The notes: generated by a model from the letters alone, not told the origin. A stretch of DNA of 56,075 bases from Desulfosarcinaceae bacterium (GCA_030066015.1 JASJCL010000025.1:1-56075); one strand, 5' to 3'; positions 1-9,528 are shown, counted from the stretch's first letter. Numbers and translations are program-made.

Positions 1-429
1 GGGTCCATCGCCGGCATCGACAGCCGCATCGACCCCGTGACCCGCTCGATCACCGTCAGGGCACTCCTTCCCAACAGCGATTACGGCCTCAAGGCGGGGC
101 TGCTGATGCGGGTGGTGGTGCGCAAAAATCCCCGCGACCGCATCGTCATCCCGGAGGAGGCCCTAATGCCCGTTGGGACGGAAAACAGTGTATTGGTCGT
201 GGATCGATCCGCCGATCCACCGGTGGCCCAACGACGTCAGATAACCATCGGCGGCCGCAAGGCGGGGGCGGTGGAGATCATCGACGGCCTCGACCCGGGT
301 GAAACCATCGTCATACACGGCACACAGCGGGCGCGACCCGGCCGGCCGGTAAAGATCATCGCCGAAGATGGCGGCAACGAGTCTCTGGCCACTCTGCTGC
401 AACGCGCCCAGGAAACGGTGCGCCCATGA
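1..429 (+). CDS. RND efflux periplasmic adaptor subunit, C-terminal part (partial)
   Basis: The reading frame is open from the first base, so the 5' end of the gene lies outside the window; about 142 residues are visible. The visible part matches the C-terminal beta-barrel and membrane-proximal domains of membrane fusion proteins of the HlyD/AcrA type: a DPVTRSITVRA stretch, then a GLLMRVVV strand, then an EEALMPVG..VLVVD segment and an IIDGLDPGETIVIHGTQ segment. Such proteins link the inner-membrane RND pump to the outer-membrane channel. The stop codon overlaps the start of the permease gene (ATGA), so the two are translationally coupled. Family assignment is secure; the substrate is unknown. 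Confidence 0.9.
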   Translation, partial: GSIAGIDSRIDPVTRSITVRALLPNSDYGLKAGLLMRVVVRKNPRDRIVIPEEALMPVGTENSVLVVDRSADPPVAQRRQITIGGRKAGAVEIIDGLDPGETIVIHGTQRARPGRPVKIIAEDGGNESLATLLQRAQETVRP

Positions 430-3400
430 TCCTCTCGGACCTATCCGTCAAGCGGCCGGTGTTCGCTTCGGTCATATCGCTGCTTCTGGTGGTGTTCGGC
501 ATCGTCGCCTTTGAGCGATTGCCCCTGCGCGAGTATCCGGACATCGACCCGCCGGTGGTCAGCATCGAGACCCTCTACCCGGGCGCATCGGCCCAGGTGG
601 TGGAGACCCGTATCACTGAGCTCATCGAAGAGCGCATCGCCGGTGTGGAAGGGATCCGCTTCATCTCCTCCTCTAGCCAGGATGGCGAGTCCACGGTGAC
701 GGTGGAGTTCGAAACGGGCCGTGGCATCGACGGCGCCGCCAACGATATCCGCGACCGGGTGTCGGCCATCCTGGGCAGCCTGCCGGCGGAAGCCGATCCA
801 CCGGAGATCCAGAAGGTCGATTCCAATGACGACGTGATCATGTGGTTGAATTTGGTGAGCGATCGCCTCACGGTGCCGGGACTCACCGACTATGCGGAGC
901 GGTACCTGGTGGACCGCTTTTCGGTGCTCGACGGCGTGGCCCGCGTGCGGATCGGCGGCGGTCAGCGCTATGCCATGCGGATCTGGCTCGATCGCCAAGC
1001 CATGGCGGCCCGTGGGCTGGTGGTGGCCGATGTGGAAACCGCCCTCAGCGCCGAAAACATCGAACTGCCGGCGGGCAGCATCGAATCCCACGAACGCAAT
1101 TTCACCGTACGGGTGGCGCGCGCCTTTGCATCGGCGGACGACTTTCAGCGTCTCGTGGTGGACCGCGGCGCCGACGGCCATCTGGTACGTCTGGGGGACA
1201 TCGCCCGGGTGGAGCGGGGCACCGAGGAGGACCGCACCTTCTTCAGAGGCAATGGGGTGGCCATGGTGGGGATGGGCATCATCAAGCAATCGACGGCCAA
1301 CACCATCTCCGTCGCCCGCGCAGCCAAAGCCGAGATGCGGCGCCTCAATCCCTCCCTGCCGGAGGGCATGGAGATCAAGCAGAGCTATGATACCTCGGTC
1401 TTCGTGGAAGGCGCCATTCGGGAAGTGTACAAGACGCTCCTGATCGCCATCGGCCTGGTGGTTCTGGTCATCTACCTCTTCCTGGGCAGCGTGCGGGCAA
1501 CCCTGGTCCCGGCGGTCACCGTGCCCGTCTCCATCATCGCCACTTTCATCGTCTTGTACGGCCTGGGTTTTTCAGTGAATCTGTTGACCTTGCTCGCCCT
1601 GGTGCTGGCCATTGGTCTGGTAGTGGACGATGCCATCGTGGTGCTGGAAAATATCCATCGGCGGATGGCGGAACACGGTGAAACACCTCTGGTGGCCGCT
1701 TTCCGAGGCACCCGTCAGGTGGGCTTTGCGGTGATCGCGACGTCGCTGGTGCTGATCGCGGTGTTCGTGCCGATCGCCTTTCTGCAAGGCGATGTGGGGC
1801 GTCTCTTCTCGGAATTCGCCCTCACTATGGCGGCGGCCGTTTGCTTCTCCAGCCTGGTCGCCCTCAGCCTGTCGCCCGTGCTGGCCTCCAAAGTGCTGGT
1901 CAAAACGGGCCAACGTCGGGATTCGACCCATCGGATCGGCGGAGCTTTCAGCGCCATCCGCAGCGGCTACCGATGGCTGCTGCAAAAATGCCTCCAGCGG
2001 CCCCTTTTCGTGGGCCTCGGATTCGTCTTGCTGATGGGCGCCAGTGCCTGGCTGTACACCCATATCCCCACGGAATACGCGCCCAAGGAGGATCGCGGCG
2101 CCTTTTTTCTCATTGTCAACGGGCCGGAGGGCGCCTCCTACGACTACATGCGCGAGTACATGGATGAGATCGAACGGCGCCTCATGCCGCTGGTGGAGAG
2201 CGGCGAGGTCACCCGATTACTGGTCCGCACCCCACGGACCTTTTCCAACTTCGAGAACTTCAATACCGGCATCGTCATCTTTGTCCTCAACGATTGGGCC
2301 GAAAGGCGCAGTGCCTGGGTGCTAATGGACGAGGTACGTGCCCAAATGTCCGACCTCCCCGGGGTACGGGCCTTCCCCGTCATGCGCCAGGGGTTTGGCG
2401 CCTCGATCCAAAAACCGGTGCAGTTTGTCATTGGTGGCGGCACTTACGCTGAACTGGCCCAATGGCGGGATATTCTGCTCGAGAAGATCGCGGCCGACAA
2501 TCCGGGCCTGGTGGGGATCGACTGGGACTACAAGGAGACCAAACCGCAGCTGCGGGTGGAGATCGATTACGACCGCGCGGCGGAGCTGGGGGTCACCGTC
2601 GGAAACATCGGCCGCACCCTTGAAACGATGCTGGGCTCGCGGCGCGTGACCACTTATCTGGATACCGGTGAGGAGTATGACGTGGTGGTGGAGGGCGAGC
2701 GGTCCCTGCAGCGCACCCCCACCGATCTGCAGCACATCTATGTGCGCTCCGCCCGCAGCGACGCCTTGATCCCGCTCTCCAATCTGGTGACCCTCACCGA
2801 CGTCGCCGATGCCAACAGCCTCAATCGCTACAATCGGGTGCGGGCCATCACCCTTCAGGCCAACCTCTCCGATGATCTAAGCCTTGGCGATGCACTGGCC
2901 CACATGGAGGGGCTCGTCGCGGAGCACCTGCCGGAGCGGGTCATCATCGACTACAAGGGACAGTCCCAGGATTACCAATCCGCCTCCCAGTCGCTGGTGT
3001 TCGTGTTTCTCTTGGGAATCGTGGTGGTCTTTCTGGTGTTGGCGGCGCAGTTTGAAAGCTATCTCAACCCCTTGGTCATCATGTTGACCGTCCCGCTGGC
3101 CATGGCCGGAGGGATGCTGGGACTGTTTATCACCGGCGGCACCCTCAATTTGTACAGCCAGATCGGGTTGATCATGCTGGTGGGGTTGGCAGCCAAGAAT
3201 GGCATTCTGATTGTGGAGTTCGCTGGCCAGCTGCGGGAGCAGGCGGTCTCTTTTGAATCGGCCATTCTCCAGGCGGCGGAGACACGCTTGCGCCCCATCG
3301 TCATGACCGGCATCACCACGGCCGCCGGCGCCTTGCCGCTGATCCTCTCCAGCGGCGCCGCTGCCGAAACGCGGCGGGTGATAGGGATCGTGGTACTGGC

Positions 3401-3539
3401 AGGGGTATTGTCGGCCACCCTTTTCACCCTGTTCGTGGTGCCGGTGGCCTATCGCCTGCTTTCCCGACGGACGCGACCACCTGGACATGTGAGCGTCCGG
3501 TTGGCACAGGAGCGGCAGCTGACGCAAGGGAGCGGTTAA
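426..3539 (+). CDS. RND (HAE1-type) efflux permease
   Basis: A 1037-residue inner-membrane proton/drug antiporter of the AcrB/MexB superfamily, full length for the family. The N-terminus (MILSDLSVKRPVFA) is the usual amphipathic start followed by transmembrane helix 1. The proton-relay aspartate pair of helix 4 is present at D401-D402 within IGLVVDDAIVVLENI, and the helix-10 lysine is present in LAAKNGILIVEFA. Two large periplasmic loops separate the halves. It follows the adaptor gene with a 4-nt overlap; no outer-membrane factor lies downstream, so the pump probably borrows a TolC-like protein or has one upstream of the window. Multidrug export is the family role; the substrate here cannot be read from sequence. 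Confidence 0.95.
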   Translation: MILSDLSVKRPVFASVISLLLVVFGIVAFERLPLREYPDIDPPVVSIETLYPGASAQVVETRITELIEERIAGVEGIRFISSSSQDGESTVTVEFETGRGIDGAANDIRDRVSAILGSLPAEADPPEIQKVDSNDDVIMWLNLVSDRLTVPGLTDYAERYLVDRFSVLDGVARVRIGGGQRYAMRIWLDRQAMAARGLVVADVETALSAENIELPAGSIESHERNFTVRVARAFASADDFQRLVVDRGADGHLVRLGDIARVERGTEEDRTFFRGNGVAMVGMGIIKQSTANTISVARAAKAEMRRLNPSLPEGMEIKQSYDTSVFVEGAIREVYKTLLIAIGLVVLVIYLFLGSVRATLVPAVTVPVSIIATFIVLYGLGFSVNLLTLLALVLAIGLVVDDAIVVLENIHRRMAEHGETPLVAAFRGTRQVGFAVIATSLVLIAVFVPIAFLQGDVGRLFSEFALTMAAAVCFSSLVALSLSPVLASKVLVKTGQRRDSTHRIGGAFSAIRSGYRWLLQKCLQRPLFVGLGFVLLMGASAWLYTHIPTEYAPKEDRGAFFLIVNGPEGASYDYMREYMDEIERRLMPLVESGEVTRLLVRTPRTFSNFENFNTGIVIFVLNDWAERRSAWVLMDEVRAQMSDLPGVRAFPVMRQGFGASIQKPVQFVIGGGTYAELAQWRDILLEKIAADNPGLVGIDWDYKETKPQLRVEIDYDRAAELGVTVGNIGRTLETMLGSRRVTTYLDTGEEYDVVVEGERSLQRTPTDLQHIYVRSARSDALIPLSNLVTLTDVADANSLNRYNRVRAITLQANLSDDLSLGDALAHMEGLVAEHLPERVIIDYKGQSQDYQSASQSLVFVFLLGIVVVFLVLAAQFESYLNPLVIMLTVPLAMAGGMLGLFITGGTLNLYSQIGLIMLVGLAAKNGILIVEFAGQLREQAVSFESAILQAAETRLRPIVMTGITTAAGALPLILSSGAAAETRRVIGIVVLAGVLSATLFTLFVVPVAYRLLSRRTRPPGHVSVRLAQERQLTQGSG

Positions 3540-3543
3540 GCAG

Positions 3544-3565
3544 TGCAAAAGCTCCCTCGTTTGCA
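3544..3565. terminator. Weak hairpin between convergent genes
   Basis: TGCAAA and TTTGCA arms enclose a 10-nt loop directly after the RND permease stop and before the convergent DUF302 gene. No long T-run follows, so terminator function is only a guess. Confidence 0.25.
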
Positions 3566-3583
3566 ATTTCAGGTGCTTGTCTT

Positions 3584-4060
3584 TTACGGTGCGATCTCCA
3601 CAGCGACGGCAGCATCTGTCAACGCTTCCAATAGCTCGGCGTAGACGCGCTTGTCATTTGGGGGATAGTCGAGGCCGTGACGGGCAAAGATGGTATCGTA
3701 GAGATAATCGGCACTATTGTAGGCGATCCACACCTGACCCGATTCATCTTGATACACGATCGCTTTGGGGGGAAAATCGATACCGGCCTCGGGTACCTGG
3801 CGCATGAAGGGAGTTCCGTACTTGGGATTTCCGAAGGCCACCACCACCACCGGCGGCATCGCTTGACCATAGGCCAGTGCGGCCGCGGCGTGATCGTAAC
3901 GGGGAAAGACCATCAATCCCCTGGCGCGCACCGCCGCTTCAAAGCGGGCGATTGTCTGGCCGACGGTGTGGGGACTGGGTTTGCGCAGCAGTTCCTCCGC
4001 CGCCCCTGCGGCATTAATCGGCAGTATGAGTAGACACAGCAGCAGTTGCCAGCTCTTCAT
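3584..4060 (-). CDS. Exported DUF302-family protein
   Basis: A protein of 158 residues with a signal peptide (MKSWQLLLCLLILPINAAGAA). The mature part reads like a DUF302 domain: a repeated attempt at TIARFEAAVRARGLMVFPRYDH, then VVVAFGNPKYGTPFM, then an IVYQDESGQVWIAYNSADYL strand pair. DUF302 proteins are small periplasmic or cytoplasmic proteins of unsettled function. I chose the ATG at 4058-4060 because a GGGAGGTGACG ribosome site sits just before it and the signal peptide begins there; a longer frame runs upstream without such a site. It lies 50 nt after the sugar dehydrogenase gene on the same strand, so the two may be co-transcribed. Confidence 0.85.
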   Translation of the reverse strand: MKSWQLLLCLLILPINAAGAAEELLRKPSPHTVGQTIARFEAAVRARGLMVFPRYDHAAAALAYGQAMPPVVVVAFGNPKYGTPFMRQVPEAGIDFPPKAIVYQDESGQVWIAYNSADYLYDTIFARHGLDYPPNDKRVYAELLEALTDAAVAVEIAP

Positions 4061-4110
4061 CGTCACCTCCCGTGTTGTCGTTATGCCGGACGCTTCTGAT
4101 ATTCCCATGA

Positions 4111-5304
4111 TCAGGGCGGCACAGATTGCCCCGCTTCGCTGGGCAGAAGCCGGATCAAGCTGCCCGCTGTTTCATCCGTGAGTACATAGAGCAATCCGTC
4201 GGGTCCCTGGCGCACGTCCCGCACGCGCTGACCGATGCGGATGGCTGTCTGTCCCAGGACACGACCGCCATCGTCGAGGTCGATGCGGCGGATATCCTGG
4301 GAGATGAGGCCGCCGACAAAGAGATCGCCCTGCCACCGCGGATACTGGTCCCCGGTGTAGAGTGCCAAGCCTGAGGGGGCGATGGCCGTCATCCATACTA
4401 CCTCGGGGTCTTGCATACCGGGCTTGCTGGTAAATTCGGAAATCTTGACGCCGCCCACGTATTCGCGACTGTAGGTGACCATCGGCCAACCGAAGTTCTG
4501 GCCTTTGACGAGGCGATTCAGTTCGTCACCGCCCAGGGCGCCATGCTCGGAAGCCCAGACCAGATTGCGCAAGGGATCAAACACCAGGCCTTGGATGTTG
4601 CGATGCCCCAAACTCCACACATAGGGATCGGCGTCAGGCATTTTCTGAAATGGGTTGTCCGCTGGCGCTGTGCCGTCGGCGGTGAGGCGGACGATCTTGC
4701 CCAGGCGGCTGCGCTTATCTTGGGCTTTCTTGCGGATCCAGTCGCCGTCCAAGCGGACCGGCGGGTTTCCGCCATCTCCGATGGAGACCAGGAGCGATTC
4801 GTCGGGCAACCAGGCCATGCGGGCGCCGAAATGCTGTCCGCCGGCTTTGGCGGTGGCCACCTCCAGCAGAACGCGCCAGTTCTCGAGGGAGGTTCCGTTA
4901 TAAGTGGCGCTGGCCACGCGTGTGCGATTGGCGACACTGCTGCCGTGGGCATAGGTGAAGTAAATGCGATTGTTCTCGGCAAAGTGGGGATGCAGCCGCA
5001 GGTCGAGAAGTCCCCCCTGGCCGCCGGCGAAAACCTCGGGGACGCCGCTGACGGGATTCGCTTCCAACCGGCCGTCCCGCACGCGACGCAAACGTCCCGG
5101 CCGCTCGGTGATCAGCAGATCGCCGCTCGGCAACCATGCCATGCTCCAGGGGTGTTCAAGCCCCTGCACAAGGGTCTCCAGGCGGACGCCGTCATCCACG
5201 GGAATATCGCCCTCCGTGATGAGCGTCTCGGCCGAGACGGCGGTGGCCAGAGAGAAGCAAATGATCCAAATGAAGACGAGAAGTGGTGTATGGTGCTTTG
5301 TCAT
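4111..5304 (-). CDS. PQQ-dependent sugar (aldose) dehydrogenase, YliI/Asd type
   Basis: A protein of 397 residues with an N-terminal signal peptide (ending near SLATAVSA). It has the six-bladed beta-propeller signature of soluble quinoprotein glucose/sorbosone dehydrogenases: LEHPWSMAWLPSGDLLITER near the start, GGQGGLLDLRLHPHF, a GQHFGARMAWLPDESLLVSIGDG segment, GHRNIQGLVFDP and a SEHGALGGDELN...NFGWP motif. Members oxidise aldose sugars in the periplasm using PQQ. The start at 5304 is supported by a GGGAGGA ribosome site 6 nt upstream. No PQQ biosynthesis genes are in the window. The quinone dependence is inferred from family. Confidence 0.9.
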   Translation of the reverse strand: MTKHHTPLLVFIWIICFSLATAVSAETLITEGDIPVDDGVRLETLVQGLEHPWSMAWLPSGDLLITERPGRLRRVRDGRLEANPVSGVPEVFAGGQGGLLDLRLHPHFAENNRIYFTYAHGSSVANRTRVASATYNGTSLENWRVLLEVATAKAGGQHFGARMAWLPDESLLVSIGDGGNPPVRLDGDWIRKKAQDKRSRLGKIVRLTADGTAPADNPFQKMPDADPYVWSLGHRNIQGLVFDPLRNLVWASEHGALGGDELNRLVKGQNFGWPMVTYSREYVGGVKISEFTSKPGMQDPEVVWMTAIAPSGLALYTGDQYPRWQGDLFVGGLISQDIRRIDLDDGGRVLGQTAIRIGQRVRDVRQGPDGLLYVLTDETAGSLIRLLPSEAGQSVPP

Positions 5305-5633
5305 GGGAAATCCTCCCGGAAATGGTACCGTGGTGCCATTGTCGAAGATGAAACTGGTGGGCGCACTGACGGCAGCGGGGATGACGGGCGTTTGTGAGAT
5401 CGACAGAGCGCGACCGCCAGGGTGCGGCCGCTCTGAACGACGACTGCACGCCAGCGTGAAGCAATGGGACAACAGGGGGCGCCCAACGGCAGCGGCAAAC
5501 AGAACGGTGACCGTTGAATGGTCGGAACAGCAGTACCGGAAAGGTAGGACAACGTCCGGGGCTGTCAAGCCCGCGACAACAAGAGGGGGCGCTCGCCCGG
5601 GGCGGTGCGAAATCGATCCGCCAAGGAGGCCGT
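5305..5633. other. Divergent promoter region, sugar dehydrogenase / PHP protein
   Basis: A 329-nt gap between two divergent genes. Apart from the palindrome at 5321-5340 and the ribosome sites at each end I see no recognisable element. Confidence 0.4.
5321..5340. promoter_or_regulatory. 20-bp imperfect palindrome, possible operator
   Basis: AATGGTACCGTGGTGCCATT forms two 9-bp arms broken only by one wobble pair and centred on GT. It lies 17-36 nt upstream of the sugar dehydrogenase start, where a repressor would block transcription or translation start. No regulator gene is adjacent, so the binding protein is unknown. Confidence 0.35.
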
Positions 5634-6230
5634 ATGCCGGAGGCACCAATATCGACAAACGTCCAAATGGTCCAAGACCTTCACATCCACACCACCTACT
5701 CGGCCAGCGACACGTCGGTGGTGCCGGAGATGACCATAGCGCTGGTGGCGGCGGTGGGGCATGCCAAGGTCGTCGGCATCAGCGATCACTTCGAGAATCT
5801 GGTGGATGGCGTGTTTGACGCATACGCGTGGGAGGTTCGCAACGCCGGTCTGAAGCTCGGGGTGGAGGTGGATGGCCACGCCTGGGCGGCGGAAGCGGCC
5901 GATTACCCAGTGGATTACTACCTCTACCACTGTCGTGACCGGCGGGCCGACTATCGCGGCCTGGAAGCGCTGCTGGCGACAAGGCGGCCCGTGATTATTG
6001 CCCACCCCAACGCCTTTGGTACCGACTGGCGCCAACTCCCGCCAGCGTGTCACATGGAGATCAACAACCGGTACGTATGGCGCAGCGACTGGTGGGCCTA
6101 CTACGCCCCCATCCGGGACCGCTTTCCTTTCGTCCTTGGCTCGGACGCCCACCAGCCCAACTGGCTCGGTCAATCCGTGGCCCGCCACGTGGCCACGCGG
6201 CTCGGTATCGAGGAGCGGGTGCTCTTCTGA
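5634..6230 (+). CDS. PHP-domain metal-dependent phosphoesterase-like protein
   Basis: A protein of 198 residues. It carries the metal-binding signatures of the PHP domain (polymerase and histidinol phosphatase): DLHIHTTYS at residues 15-23, GISDHFE near 48, a VEVDGHA motif, IIAHPNAF near 123 and LGSDAHQ near 170. PHP enzymes hydrolyse phosphoesters using a multinuclear metal centre. The substrate is unknown; the protein is short and lacks any extra domain. The start at 5634 is supported by CAAGGAGG just upstream; the open frame extends further but with no ribosome site. It is convergent with the GAF gene. Confidence 0.85.
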   Translation: MPEAPISTNVQMVQDLHIHTTYSASDTSVVPEMTIALVAAVGHAKVVGISDHFENLVDGVFDAYAWEVRNAGLKLGVEVDGHAWAAEAADYPVDYYLYHCRDRRADYRGLEALLATRRPVIIAHPNAFGTDWRQLPPACHMEINNRYVWRSDWWAYYAPIRDRFPFVLGSDAHQPNWLGQSVARHVATRLGIEERVLF

Positions 6231-6299
6231 CCGGCGGCGCCCAATGCCCCCATCCGGCTGCCCCGGCGGGGGTGCCGCCACCGTCTTTGCCGCCGGCCG

Positions 6300-6851
6300 C
6301 TAGAGCCAGATGGGGTGGATGTCGTTGACGGTGTCCTTCACGTTGCCGACGGCACTGGCCAGGCGGTAGCACAAAAGGGCGAGCCCGATCGTCTGACTCA
6401 GGGCTTCCACGAAACGGATGTCATTTGGGGACACCTCCCACTGCTCGGAATGATAGAGACGCAGCGATCCGATGATCTTCTCCCGCACCACGATGGGGTA
6501 GGAGACGATGGCGCGCACGCCCTCCTGCTGGGCCTTGTCGGGATATTGCAATAGATCGCTGGTGGCCGTGTCCGGGATGATGACCGGTTCGCGGTTGGAG
6601 CCGATTTTGATGCTCTTGTCCACCAGTATCGGCCCCTTGTTGATGTAGTCGAGGCTCAAACCGGCGCTGGACACCAGCTCCAGGGCTTCCAGATCGGGGT
6701 TGAGAATAAAGATACTGGCCCCTTTGATGCCCATGGAGCCGGTCAATAGCTGGGTAAGGCGATCGGCCATTTCGTCGAGGTGGTTGGCGCTTGAGATGGT
6801 TTGAACGAACAATTGGAAGAGGTCCAAACTGATCTTATTCTCTTGTGTCAT
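6300..6851 (-). CDS. Stand-alone GAF-domain protein
   Basis: A protein of 183 residues consisting almost wholly of one GAF domain: an N-terminal helix (LDLFQLFVQTISSANHLDEM), then strands around GASIFILNPDLEALELVSSAGL, then RAIVSYPIVVREKIIGSLRLY and a final helix. It has no output domain. The only cysteine lies in the last helix (LLCYRL), so the free-methionine sulfoxide reductase type of GAF is unlikely. A small sensor or partner protein is the best reading. It sits 94 nt after the universal stress protein gene on the same strand, suggesting a shared stress role. Start at 6851 has a GAGAAGGAGCG ribosome site. Confidence 0.85.
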   Translation of the reverse strand: MTQENKISLDLFQLFVQTISSANHLDEMADRLTQLLTGSMGIKGASIFILNPDLEALELVSSAGLSLDYINKGPILVDKSIKIGSNREPVIIPDTATSDLLQYPDKAQQEGVRAIVSYPIVVREKIIGSLRLYHSEQWEVSPNDIRFVEALSQTIGLALLCYRLASAVGNVKDTVNDIHPIWL

Positions 6852-6945
6852 TGGGAAACGCTCCTTCTCTAAAAGATGGATCGATCATGGGCGTGTGCGC
6901 AGTACACGCCGGGCGGCAGCCCGCATGACCACCTATTGCAGCGGG

Positions 6946-7410
6946 CTAACCAACGATATGAAGCTCCATGCCCCGCAGCGCCTGGGCAACCTTTTTGGAG
7001 ATGCTGGCGGTGAAGAATTTGCGCACCTTGCTGGGATGGTGATTGAGAATTATGGTCGAATAACGGTGCTTTTGGGCTTGCTCGATGATCTCGAGGGCCG
7101 GTTCCCGCTGGCGCGGTTTGAAGATCCAGTCCACGTTGTCTTCAGGGAATCCCGCGGCGACCAGCCGTTCGGCGGCGGCGACGAGGGCCTGCTCGCGTTC
7201 GCTGAGTCGCTGTCGAAGATACGATAGGTTGGCGGAGAGACGGGTCATGACGGTTTTGTCCGGGATGTCGACATTGGGCAGGGGGGCGTGGGTGTGAAAC
7301 AGAGTGATTTCGGCCTCCGCTGAGCGCCCATACCGATCGATCACGAAATCGATCGCCTTTTCATCGTTGCCGGTGAAATTGTACGGCACCAAAATCTTGA
7401 GAGTGGCCAT
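6946..7410 (-). CDS. Universal stress protein (UspA family) lacking the ATP-binding glycine loop
   Basis: A protein of 154 residues with the UspA alpha/beta fold: a first strand ATLKILVPYNFTGNDEKAIDFV, then EITLFHTHAP, then a long central helix, and a YSTIILNHHPSKVRKFF...HIVG end. The G-2x-G-9x-G(S/T) loop of ATP-binding Usp proteins is replaced by NHHPSKVRKFFTAS, so this is probably a non-nucleotide-binding member. The start at 7410 follows GGAGGACCTCAC; upstream in-frame codons lack such a site. It precedes the GAF gene. Confidence 0.88.
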   Translation of the reverse strand: MATLKILVPYNFTGNDEKAIDFVIDRYGRSAEAEITLFHTHAPLPNVDIPDKTVMTRLSANLSYLRQRLSEREQALVAAAERLVAAGFPEDNVDWIFKPRQREPALEIIEQAQKHRYSTIILNHHPSKVRKFFTASISKKVAQALRGMELHIVG

Positions 7411-7700
7411 GTGAGGTCCTCCTTGGCGAAGGTTGACGGAATACCGCAGCGGGATGTCGGGGGGACCCTTCCGAAGTGTAGGGAGCAAACAGGCCGCGAA
7501 GGGCGGACGCGCGAACCCTGTGATGGTCTGTGGGCAATGGGCAAAACGTGGTGCGGTGCAACATTAGCTGGCCGGCTTCGCGGTCGGCGGTAGGGCGTGA
7601 ATCCCCATCTGCTACCATTATGGACAGTGCGCCGGAAACTGTCAAATCACCGCTGACGGCAGGCGGTATCACCACCCGATGGCGTGAGGGAGAAAGGGCC

Positions 7701-8903
7701 ATGGAGAATAGGGCCGAACTGCCCCTGGCAGATATCGTGGTACTGGAACTGACGCATACCGTCATGGGGCCCACGTGTGGACTGGTGCTGGCCGATCTGG
7801 GTGCCGATGTCTACAAGGTGGAACAAACTGGATCGGGAGACCGGACCCGTGATTTGAAGGGCTTTGGAACCGGCTTGTTCACGGCCTTTAACCGAAACAA
7901 GCGAAGCATTTCCATCGATCTCAAAACGGAGCGCGGCAACATGGTTTTTCTGAAAATGCTGCGCCACGCCGATGTGCTCATCGAGAATTTCGGCCCTGGG
8001 ACCATGGCGCGGCTGGGGCTGGACTACCCGACCTGTCGGGCCCGCAATGAGGGGCTGATCTATTGTTCCCTGAAAGGGTTCATGCCGGGTCCCTACGAGA
8101 AGCGGCCGGCCCTGGATGAGGTCGTCCAGATGCTGGGGGGGCTGGCCTACATGACCGGTCCGATCGGCCGACCCCTGCGGGCAGGCGCCTCGGTCATCGA
8201 TATCCTGGCGGGCAGCTACGGGGTCATCGGCATCCTGGCCGCACTCCATCAGCGCCAATTCACCGGACAGGGTCGGCTGGTTCAGGCCAGCTTGTTCGAA
8301 TCGGTGGCCTTCCTCATGGGCCCCCATTTGGCGGTGGCGGCCATGACGGGCGAACCGCCGCCCCCCATGCCGGAGCGCGGCCGTACCTGGTCGATCTACG
8401 ACCTGTTCGATACCGCGGATGGCCAACAGCTCTTCATCGGGGTCACCTCGGATCGCCACTGGCAGCGGATGTGCAACGTCTTCGGCTTCACCGATTGGGC
8501 GGCCGATGCGCGCCTTGCCACCAACCAGCTGCGCGTCGAAGCGCGCCCGTGGCTGCTGCCGGCGCTGCGTCGGCGATTGGAGGCCCACACTGCAGGGGAA
8601 CTTGCCCGGTTGGCCGAAACCGCCGAAATCCCCCACGCCCGCATCAACCGCCCCGAAGATCTGCTCGACGACCCGCATCTGAAGCACTCGGCCGGCCTGG
8701 CGGATACCCTTGCGCCAACGGGCGAAATGATCCCCCTGCCCAAGATCCCCCTGCGGTTCGACCGGCAACCCTTCGAGCTGCGCCGTCAGCCGCCCGCCAT
8801 CGGTGAAGGCGCCCGCGATTACTTCCACCGCCTGGGCTACTCCGACGAAGAGATCGAACACCTGCGCCAAGCAGGCATTGTCGACCTATTCGAAGAGCGT
8901 TGA
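7701..8903 (+). CDS. CaiB/BaiF (class III) CoA-transferase
   Basis: A protein of 400 residues, the usual length for family III CoA-transferases, which move CoA between organic acids via a mixed anhydride on an aspartate. Features: the N-terminal LADIVVLELTHTVMGPTCG..LADLGADVYKVE nucleotide-fold start, NRNKRSISIDLK, VLIENFGPGTMARLGLDY, and the expected catalytic aspartate D167 in GASVIDILAG. The C-terminal half has QRMCNVFGFTDW and an ETAEIPHARINRPEDLLDDPHLK segment typical of the family. The start at 7701 follows GAGGGAGAAAGGGCC. It stands alone, with no dehydrogenase or CoA-ligase beside it, so the substrate acid cannot be named. Confidence 0.92.
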   Translation: MENRAELPLADIVVLELTHTVMGPTCGLVLADLGADVYKVEQTGSGDRTRDLKGFGTGLFTAFNRNKRSISIDLKTERGNMVFLKMLRHADVLIENFGPGTMARLGLDYPTCRARNEGLIYCSLKGFMPGPYEKRPALDEVVQMLGGLAYMTGPIGRPLRAGASVIDILAGSYGVIGILAALHQRQFTGQGRLVQASLFESVAFLMGPHLAVAAMTGEPPPPMPERGRTWSIYDLFDTADGQQLFIGVTSDRHWQRMCNVFGFTDWAADARLATNQLRVEARPWLLPALRRRLEAHTAGELARLAETAEIPHARINRPEDLLDDPHLKHSAGLADTLAPTGEMIPLPKIPLRFDRQPFELRRQPPAIGEGARDYFHRLGYSDEEIEHLRQAGIVDLFEER

Positions 8904-9528
8904 CATCTCTACTACCCGTCACCCCACCGGCGCGGCCGCAATTCCGCCCCCATCCGGGAATCCAGGTATGGCGCCGGATGAAAAAATCAGGGTCCGCCTG
9001 ATTGCACTCTTCAAATTGTGCACTACCTTTGCATAGGGCAGGGTAAACCCCGCATCGTAACGATCCGAAAAAATTGTAACCGGATGGGCGGACACCGTTG
9101 AGTAGAGTTGTGGATACCACGTTGAACTGAGCGCCTCCAACGCCGATTACCGACGAAGCAATCCTCTCAACCAATTCTTCGCACCCCAACGACATATACG
9201 GGAAGTCAAAATCCCGCGCCGCCATAAGTACGGCAGCCGCGCCTGCTCGCGGTGTCGCCCGACGATTATTTGTTCGGATTCCCCAATCACTGATATGTAC
9301 CAGTTGCGGCAGTGATTGTCGTCGCCAACCTCCATGTGCACGCTTACATCATTCCATCGCTCGCTTCTGTTGGACGTCTCCAGCTGAAGAGGAGTGAAAC
9401 ACCAGTAATAGACCGCAGTTAGACCTTGCGTCGAAGGAGTCGTCTATCGAGCGAACTGACATATAGTGCCATTGAAGAGGTGGATGCGCAGTCATTCTGC
9501 CGTGAACTGGGAGAGGGAGGAAGGACCC
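8904..9528. other. 625-nt stretch without a supported gene
   Basis: Base composition is visibly less GC-rich than the flanking genes. Minus-strand frames of up to about 190 codons cross it but run into the CoA-transferase gene, match no family I know and have no convincing start. It must hold the promoter of the multicopper oxidase gene. I recognise no promoter or terminator in it. Confidence 0.35.

Noticed and set aside
8644-9225. A 193-codon minus-strand gene in the gap before the multicopper oxidase
   Set aside because: It runs deep into the CoA-transferase gene, has no ribosome site and matches no family.
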